The position numbers and the translations under genes were made by a program. Positions 5,793 through 10,694 of a stretch of DNA of 10,694 nucleotides are shown piece by piece. The stretch comes from Candidatus Bathyarchaeota archaeon RBG_13_52_12 (GTDB taxonomy: Archaea; Thermoproteota; Bathyarchaeia; TCS64): positions 10,073 to 20,766 of the forward strand of contig MEZF01000100.1 in assembly GCA_001774245.1 (NCBI GenBank), read 5' to 3'. Under the pieces are notes generated by a model. That model was given only the letters and a program-made list of their open reading frames with translations, was not told the DNA's origin and did no database searches. The first letter of the stretch is position 1, and each line of letters opens with the position of its first letter.

Positions 5793-6539
5793 ATGCCTGT
5801 CCTTGAATCAGTTGAGTGGTCAGGGCCAGCCTTATCCCTACTCAGCCACTGCGCTGAACTTGATCATGGTAGGCCTGCAATTATGCATGTTCGGCACACC
5901 GAGCGCACGAGCCTTGAGCATGGTGGAGCGAGTGGCGACGATATGTTGTCAACTCCATCTGGCATAGCTGCGGCGGTGGAGTTTGGAGTCAGGCTTCCAA
6001 GTGATCGTCGGTATCGGTTGTACCACACATATGTTCAGAGGGCCAGAGAAACAGCGGGAGCTATTCGGGACGGAATCTTTTCCCGCGGAGGCTCTGCTGA
6101 GATCGTTGAAGTAGTACCCTTCAAGTATTCGATTGATAGGGTTGCCGTGAATAGGTACCTGGGTAAAGTCAGGGAGAGATGTGGAAGTGAGGCCGCAACG
6201 TCTGTAGGGTTCACGAATGATTGGATGGCTGGCCTGGTGACACCTCCGGGTTGCATACTCCCCTCATATGATTTCGCGAGGACCGTGGCCGACTATACTC
6301 TTAGGAGGCTTGAGTCTGCGACTTTTGATACGTTCGACATCTATGTTAGTCATGATACCTACGTTGGGAGCGTTATGTTTCACTGGTTTGGGCTCCCCGT
6401 CCACCAAGACGGAATTGACTTTTTAGATGGTTTCATTCTCCAGCTGGAGGATGATGGAATGGCTGTCTGGTTCAGGAACAGGAGAATGGTGTTGGACTAT
6501 CCTCACTGGTGGAGACCTAATAAGCAACATAACCGATAA
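5793..6539 (+). CDS. Histidine phosphatase superfamily protein (phosphoglycerate-mutase-like)
   Basis: This 248-residue protein shows the histidine-phosphatase active-site pattern. MHVRHTER (31-38) is a variant of the RHG motif, with His35 as the expected phosphate acceptor and Arg34 before it. YVQRARETA (80-88) supplies the second conserved Arg. IYVSHDTYVG (183-192) supplies the C-terminal catalytic His187, followed by Asp188, which recalls the acid-phosphatase branch of the superfamily. The RHTER form instead of RHGE is seen in uncharacterised members, so the substrate (small phosphoester, sugar phosphate or other) is unknown. There is no signal peptide, so the protein is probably cytoplasmic. 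The ATG at 5793 is supported by an excellent TATA box 27 bases upstream and by the lack of a Shine-Dalgarno sequence. The flavoprotein gene begins about 70 bases after its stop and may share its transcript. The superfamily call is strong. Confidence 0.85.
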   Translation: MPVLESVEWSGPALSLLSHCAELDHGRPAIMHVRHTERTSLEHGGASGDDMLSTPSGIAAAVEFGVRLPSDRRYRLYHTYVQRARETAGAIRDGIFSRGGSAEIVEVVPFKYSIDRVAVNRYLGKVRERCGSEAATSVGFTNDWMAGLVTPPGCILPSYDFARTVADYTLRRLESATFDTFDIYVSHDTYVGSVMFHWFGLPVHQDGIDFLDGFILQLEDDGMAVWFRNRRMVLDYPHWWRPNKQHNR

Positions 6540-6608
6540 GTTCGCATTCACGTGCGCTTGTGTATACTTATTACTGCTCAGTGTCTCACGTTTACTTGGT
6601 TTAAGAGC

Positions 6609-7898
6609 TTGAAGAGAATCGTGATGGTTGGCGCTGGCCCAGCGAGTCTCTTTGCAGCAAAGCATCTCGCTGGAGAGTGTGAGGTAACGATACTAGAGGA
6701 GACTGGGCATGTAGGGGGGTCGGGTCTATACTCGGATGGTAAGCTCAACTTCAACCCACTGATAGGCGGGGATCTCACCGAGTTTATGCCGATTAGTGAG
6801 GCGTGGGGGGTAATCGATAACATCCGTGAGAATTTCAAGGAGCTGGGAGTTGACACTGAACCCCGTGGCGAGGAGGGTCAGCGCCAGCTGGAGCGTGAAG
6901 CAGCGAGGGCTGGTATCAGATTCGTCAGGATAGACCAGAGCCACATCGGATCTGATCACCTTCCGAGGGTGATGCAGGAAATGAGAAAGCGGCTAGAGGG
7001 GGATGGTGTTCGTTTTGAGTTGGGTGTGAAGGCGACCGGGTTGAAGACCTTGGGATCTAGGGTCACCGGAGTTAAGGCCAGTGGGAGAGTATATCCCGTT
7101 GATGGCGTTCTTCTCGCCCCAGGCAGGGTTGGGTCAGGTTGGTTGATCGAGTTGATGGCCTCACTTGGCGTCGGAATGAGCTATAACCCGATTGACATAG
7201 GTGTGAGGGTTGAGGTCCCGAACGAGGTTATGGATGAGATTGTGAACGAGCATGGGTGCTGGGATCCGAAGTTTCACATCTATACACCTAGCTACGATGA
7301 CTTCGTGAGGACGTTCTGCGTCTGCCCGAGGGGGTTCGTTGCTAAGGAGGCTTACGAGGATGAGTTGTTTGGCGTAAACGGATATTCGATGAGGGACACA
7401 TCGTCCAAGAACACTAACTTCGCTCTGCTTGTCAGGGTTAAGCTGACTCAGCCCCTGGAGAATACCACCGAGTATGGTAGGGGGATAGCTAGGCTCGCTA
7501 ATACCCTCGGTGGGAGGAAGCCGATTCTTCAGAGGCTGGGGGACCTAAGGGCCCATAAGAGGTCGACGTGGGACAGGCTCAGTCGGAGCTACGTGGAACC
7601 CACGCTTGTGGAGGTTACCCCCGGGGACATCTCTATGGCTTACCCAGGGAGGATTGTGTACGATATTGTTGAGAGCCTTGAGAGGCTCGAGGCGGTGATG
7701 CCAGGCGTGGACTCTGACTCCACGCTCCTGTATGGTCCTGAGATAAAGTTCTACGCCATGAGAATCAAGACCGATAAGACACTCGGCACGAGCGTGGGAA
7801 ATCTGTGGGTTGGTGGTGACTGGGCGGGTGTGTCAAGGGGGATAGTGGGCGCTGCAGCTTCCGGCATCATCGCTGCCAGAGGCATTAGACTACTTTAG
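6609..7898 (+). CDS. FAD-dependent dehydrogenase (COG2509-like flavoprotein)
   Basis: This flavoprotein of about 429 residues begins with the Rossmann dinucleotide-binding motif, KRIVMVGAGPASLFAAKHL, with Glu at the end of the second strand (VTILEE). It ends with the typical GNLWVGGDWAG and GIVGAAASGIIAA, where FAD is bound a second time. Middle motifs such as LLAPGRVGSGWL, FCVCPRGFV and NGYSMRDTSSKNTNFALLV match the family annotated as uncharacterised FAD-dependent dehydrogenases. The electron donor and substrate are unknown. The frame is open back to a GTG at 6552, but those 19 extra residues (including CILITAQCLTFTWF) are not part of the fold. TTG at 6609 places the first strand directly at the N-terminus and is preferred; the ATG at 6624 would cut into that strand. 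No Shine-Dalgarno sequence is seen and no good TATA box lies at 27 bases; TATACTTATT lies about 40 upstream. Co-transcription with the phosphatase gene 70 bases upstream is possible. The family call is strong and the exact start is moderately sure. Confidence 0.85.
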   Translation: MKRIVMVGAGPASLFAAKHLAGECEVTILEETGHVGGSGLYSDGKLNFNPLIGGDLTEFMPISEAWGVIDNIRENFKELGVDTEPRGEEGQRQLEREAARAGIRFVRIDQSHIGSDHLPRVMQEMRKRLEGDGVRFELGVKATGLKTLGSRVTGVKASGRVYPVDGVLLAPGRVGSGWLIELMASLGVGMSYNPIDIGVRVEVPNEVMDEIVNEHGCWDPKFHIYTPSYDDFVRTFCVCPRGFVAKEAYEDELFGVNGYSMRDTSSKNTNFALLVRVKLTQPLENTTEYGRGIARLANTLGGRKPILQRLGDLRAHKRSTWDRLSRSYVEPTLVEVTPGDISMAYPGRIVYDIVESLERLEAVMPGVDSDSTLLYGPEIKFYAMRIKTDKTLGTSVGNLWVGGDWAGVSRGIVGAAASGIIAARGIRLL

Positions 7899-7981
7899 GA
7901 TAGAATCTACTTGGTTAAGATGTTAAATTTTTAAATCGGCCAGTCCCGATACCTGCGAGCCTATATGAATCGTGGATCCTT

Positions 7982-7991
7982 AATATTTATC
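7982..7991 (+). promoter_or_regulatory. TATA box of the propeller-barrel protein gene
   Basis: AATATTTATC is centred about 28 bases before the GTG start at 8015, in an A/T-rich stretch that follows a GC-balanced gap. Its spacing supports a leaderless message starting at or very near the GTG. Confidence 0.5.
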
Positions 7992-8014
7992 TAAAAAATC
8001 GCGTAGCTTAGTAT

Positions 8015-9859
8015 GTGAACTTTTCCCGGAAGATACTGACTATTGCATTATTCGTGATTGGAGCATTAGTCTTGTTCTCAATGCTTCGCGCCGGGGACAA
8101 CGAGAATGTTCAGCTGCCTCTTCCGACAAGGGAGAGTAAGGTACCGAAAGATGTGACGAAAGTAACCCCAGCTACGGATGTTAACCCGCCTAAATCTGAG
8201 TCTGATCTCTACTGTGACCCTGTTCCAGTTAATGGACTTGTGAATACGGCGGGTGGAGAGGACTCCGCGTTCATATTGCCCGATGGTAATACACTCTATT
8301 TCTTCTTCACCCCAGATGTAAGAGTCCCTGCGGAGAAACAGGTCACCGACCAGGTCACGGGGATATATGTGTCGAAAAAGGTGGGGGATACCTGGCAGGA
8401 GCCTGAGAGGGTAATTCTCCAAGATTCTGGGAAACTGGCACTTGATGGAGGAGCCTTTGTCCAGGGTAACACCATGTATTTTTGTAGCGCAAGGGAGGGA
8501 TACACTGGACTTCACTGGTTTAAAGCAGAGTACGTCAACGGGAAATGGAGAAGTTGGGTCAACGCAGACTCGGAGCTGAAGACCCAGGAATACTCCGTTG
8601 GAGAGCTACACATCACTTCCAATGGTGATGAGTTGTATTTTCACACCGATAGGTCGGGGGGAGGTGGTGGTCTTGACATTTGGGTCTCTCGGAAGATCGA
8701 TAGCGTGTGGGCTGAACCAACTAATCTCGTGGTTGTGAACTCTGGTGGTTCTGAGGGTTGGCCATGCGTAACGGAAGATGGTGGTGAACTCTGGTTTTCG
8801 AGGGACTATGGCATTTGGAGATCCCTGAGGGTTAATGGGAAATGGCAGGAGCCGGTGAGGATGTTCTTCCCGCTGGCGGGTGAGCCGAGCTTGGACGAGG
8901 AGGGAAACGTGTACTTCGTTCATCACTTCTACAAGGACAATCTGATGCTTGAGGCTGACATTTATGTCGCAGTGAAAAAGCCGAGGACCTATGGGGTCTC
9001 CCTATCGCCTAAGAGTTCCCAAGCAGGGGATTTCCAGAATTTCTTGGTCAGGGCGGGACAGGCAGGTAAGGTTTTGAGGTGGGCAGGTGATTGGCTAGAA
9101 CTCGACACTGATGGGGGGGCTCCAGAGGTTATAACGGAGTTAGCAGATTCGAGGGAAATGGTTCCGTTGATCGAGGTCTCGCCTCAGTCTAACGGTGAAC
9201 TGATTAGGCCCTTGAATAACACGAATCGGGAAAAGTACCTTAAAAGTATAGGCGATTTCGCTGAGACGCATCATCCGCTATACTTGGCTATAGGAATTGA
9301 GGTGAATAGCCTCTACATTAAATCAGAGACTGATTTCAGGAACTTCGCAGCCCTCTACAATGAAGCCTATGACGCAGTGAAAGAGGTCTCGCCTGATACT
9401 AAGGTATTCACAGTTTTCCAGTATGAGCTACTGAAGGGGCATACACTATGGTCCACCAAGCCAGCGAATGAGTCGAAGTCGCAGTGGCATCTGCTTGAGT
9501 TATTCAAGTCAGACGCCGTTGCTTTCACGACCTATCCATGTCTAGTCTTTACGGATCCTTCAGAGATCCCAGACGACTACTATGTAGAAATCAGGGAACA
9601 CACTCTTAAACCAATAATATTCTCGGAGATTGGTTGGCACAGCGAAGAGAGCCCTGTTGGGTGGGAGAGCAGCGAAGCAGAACAGGCAGCTTTCATAACT
9701 AGATATCGTGAGTTGACGATGAACCTGGGTGTGGAGATCGCTGTATGGAGTTTCGTGTACGATCAGAATACTATTGAGCCATTTAGAAGCATGGGGTTAC
9801 GTCGAGACGACGACACGGGTAGACCCGCGTGGGACTCTTGGGTAAAAATCTCTCGGTAG
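8015..9859 (+). CDS. Exported beta-propeller plus glycoside-hydrolase-like barrel protein
   Basis: This 614-residue protein opens with a signal peptide or membrane anchor (about 7-24, ILTIALFVIGALVLFSML), then a Thr/Pro-rich linker (about 30-65). A beta-propeller follows (about 75-322), with TolB/PD40-like repeats such as PDGNTLYFFF, QGNTMYFCSAREG, SNGDELYFHTDRSGG and EDGGELWFSRD. The C-terminal part (about 325-605) looks like a TIM barrel of glycosidase clan A. LYLAIGIEVN offers Glu429 as acid/base and PIIFSEIGWHSEE offers Glu538 as nucleophile, near the ends of adjacent-type strands, with VWSFVYD as the last strand. The barrel probably acts on an extracellular carbohydrate while the propeller binds a partner or ligand; both are inference. 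The start is GTG at 8015; an ATG at 8013 is out of frame and immediately followed by TGA. A TATA box lies 28 bases upstream. The last 97 bases overlap a convergent gene. The substrate is unknown. Confidence 0.8.
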   Translation: MNFSRKILTIALFVIGALVLFSMLRAGDNENVQLPLPTRESKVPKDVTKVTPATDVNPPKSESDLYCDPVPVNGLVNTAGGEDSAFILPDGNTLYFFFTPDVRVPAEKQVTDQVTGIYVSKKVGDTWQEPERVILQDSGKLALDGGAFVQGNTMYFCSAREGYTGLHWFKAEYVNGKWRSWVNADSELKTQEYSVGELHITSNGDELYFHTDRSGGGGGLDIWVSRKIDSVWAEPTNLVVVNSGGSEGWPCVTEDGGELWFSRDYGIWRSLRVNGKWQEPVRMFFPLAGEPSLDEEGNVYFVHHFYKDNLMLEADIYVAVKKPRTYGVSLSPKSSQAGDFQNFLVRAGQAGKVLRWAGDWLELDTDGGAPEVITELADSREMVPLIEVSPQSNGELIRPLNNTNREKYLKSIGDFAETHHPLYLAIGIEVNSLYIKSETDFRNFAALYNEAYDAVKEVSPDTKVFTVFQYELLKGHTLWSTKPANESKSQWHLLELFKSDAVAFTTYPCLVFTDPSEIPDDYYVEIREHTLKPIIFSEIGWHSEESPVGWESSEAEQAAFITRYRELTMNLGVEIAVWSFVYDQNTIEPFRSMGLRRDDDTGRPAWDSWVKISR

Positions 9860-10694
9860 ATACGGAGCGGGGGAGTCATTAAATGTGTTATTCGATCTGT
9901 TGATTGGACTTCACCGGATATCGTGTTCATCTTTTTCTTTTCTCTCCGCCTGATTTTCCAGTAGAGTAGTAATAGGAAGACGACTGCTACGAGTCCGACG
10001 GCGATCATCCCCCTAGGGTTATCTGTTCTGCTTCTGTCGAGTTCCTGAATTGGTGTGAGAAGGATTAATACGAGGAGGGATCCCACGCAGATCGCTAGCC
10101 TGTGGTGGTCTGATGAGTTTATCCAGTCGAATCTTAGCCTAATGATCAGTGTAAGGATCAGTGTTACGCCGAGGATTATTGTGAGGAGGGGTCCGCCCTG
10201 TGTGGGGATTATGTTAGGCAATATGTAGAACACGACGATGCAGGCTATTGATCCGGTAAAGGTGTAGAGTAGGTAATAGAGCGGCCTCTTCACCTGTCTG
10301 TCTGCTTTAATTGCCCAGCCTCTTCTGAGTCGCTTTGCGGCTATAAAGAATGCAGAGGCGATTATTAGTGCGAGAAGGATGTGAAGTGGATTTGGAGAGT
10401 ATGCGGTGACGCGGTAGAATAAGAATAAGCCGAATAAAACATCTAGGGTGAATAGGATGGCGAAAGTAGATAGCCACCTTCCCTTGAGCCATGGCTCGCC
10501 CCTCCTCGCGGGGTATGCGAGCTCCACCAGTAGGATGGGGACCGTTATGCTGACTAAGGCGTGGTAGATTGTTAGGTCCACAGCCCAGACCCAGTTTACG
10601 CCTAGCCACCGACCGAAGACTCCCATCACGCCTAGGTCGGGCCAGTTGGGGTTGAACCAGCTTGCGACCATCACCCCCTCCTCTATGACGCCGT
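9763..10694 (-). CDS. Hypothetical seven-helix membrane protein, 5' end uncertain
   Basis: I do not recognise this family. The 300-odd residues contain about seven hydrophobic helices, counted from the GTG at 10674: roughly 33-53, 68-88, 97-114, 135-152, 162-180, 192-208 and 222-240. They are followed by a very basic segment (KIRRREKKK, 240-248) and a polar tail of about 55 residues. The basic segment places the tail in the cytoplasm. The reading frame stays open to the right edge, so the gene may begin outside the window. However, the ATG at 10671 follows a good Shine-Dalgarno-like GAGGAGGGGGTG and may be the true start. The N-terminal stretch WFNPNWPDLGVMGVFGRWLG is rich in aromatic residues and glycine and would lie outside the membrane. 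The last 32 residues are encoded antisense to the end of the propeller-barrel gene, and that tail shows no conserved look. Upstream neighbours are unknown. It is probably a real gene of unknown function. Confidence 0.7.
   Translation of the reverse strand, partial: GVIEEGVMVASWFNPNWPDLGVMGVFGRWLGVNWVWAVDLTIYHALVSITVPILLVELAYPARRGEPWLKGRWLSTFAILFTLDVLFGLFLFYRVTAYSPNPLHILLALIIASAFFIAAKRLRRGWAIKADRQVKRPLYYLLYTFTGSIACIVVFYILPNIIPTQGGPLLTIILGVTLILTLIIRLRFDWINSSDHHRLAICVGSLLVLILLTPIQELDRSRTDNPRGMIAVGLVAVVFLLLLYWKIRRREKKKMNTISGEVQSTDRITHLMTPPLRIYREIFTQESHAGLPVSSSRRNPMLLNGSIVF
9930..9946 (+). terminator. T-rich tract downstream of the propeller-barrel gene
   Basis: TCTTTTTCTTTTCTCTC lies about 70 bases after the stop of the plus-strand gene and could act as an archaeal T-tract terminator on that strand. 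It is also the antisense of the Lys/Arg-rich codons of the convergent membrane protein, which alone could explain its composition. Confidence 0.3.

Noticed and set aside
5581..5967. 128-codon plus-strand open frame overlapping two genes
   Set aside because: It bridges the end of the exoribonuclease-like gene and the start of the phosphatase gene in another frame and crosses the TATA box; its translation has no coherent fold pattern.
6552..6608. Longer GTG start for the flavoprotein
   Set aside because: The extra 19 residues precede the first Rossmann strand, have no family match and no promoter at the right distance; TTG at 6609 fits the fold.
1..10694. Defence island, prophage, CRISPR or transposon content
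   Set aside because: No direct-repeat array, integrase, transposase, terminal inverted repeats or phage structural genes were seen on either strand.

Overview
The window reads as a piece of an archaeal chromosome with ordinary, scattered genes on both strands. It is not a prophage, plasmid, CRISPR locus or defence island. Three things suggest an archaeon. Several starts sit about 26-32 bases downstream of a TATA-like box, the spacing of leaderless archaeal transcripts. Shine-Dalgarno motifs are mostly absent, and several starts are GTG or TTG. The protein families (zinc-ribbon proteins, PHP hydrolases, a COG2509-like flavoprotein) also fit an uncultivated mesophilic lineage, possibly TACK/Bathyarchaeia-like. 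That placement is inference, because there is no rRNA or universal marker here.

Left part (1-3486). The N-terminal 187 residues of an arginine deiminase/amidinotransferase-superfamily protein run off the left edge on the minus strand. A zinc-ribbon protein gene on the plus strand (662-1315) is broken by two frameshifts and one in-frame stop. It converges with a minus-strand amidohydrolase resembling isoaspartyl dipeptidase (IadA), which keeps the metal ligands but has changed substrate-contact residues. Next come two small minus-strand genes: an unrecognised 154-residue soluble protein and a 91-residue membrane-anchored zinc-ribbon protein.

Middle (3680-7898). Four plus-strand genes follow: a PHP-domain metallohydrolase, an OB-fold plus HD-domain protein resembling the 3'-5' exoribonuclease YhaM, a histidine-phosphatase-family protein with a variant RHTER motif, and a FAD-dependent dehydrogenase. 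Most have their own upstream TATA-like element. Only the phosphatase and flavoprotein genes are close enough (about 70 bases) to suggest co-transcription.

Right part (8015-10694). A 614-residue exported or membrane-anchored protein joins a TolB/PD40-like beta-propeller to a glycoside-hydrolase-like barrel with two candidate catalytic glutamates. Its 3' end overlaps by 97 bases the 3' end of a convergent minus-strand gene for a seven-helix membrane protein, whose 5' end is at or beyond the right edge.

No tRNA, rRNA, CRISPR array, insertion sequence or integrase was seen, and no gene-free stretch exceeds 300 bases. The genes do not form an obvious single pathway. The best leads are the altered IadA-like active site, the propeller-barrel fusion, the archaeal YhaM-like protein, the decayed zinc-ribbon gene and the TATA box lying inside an inverted repeat.
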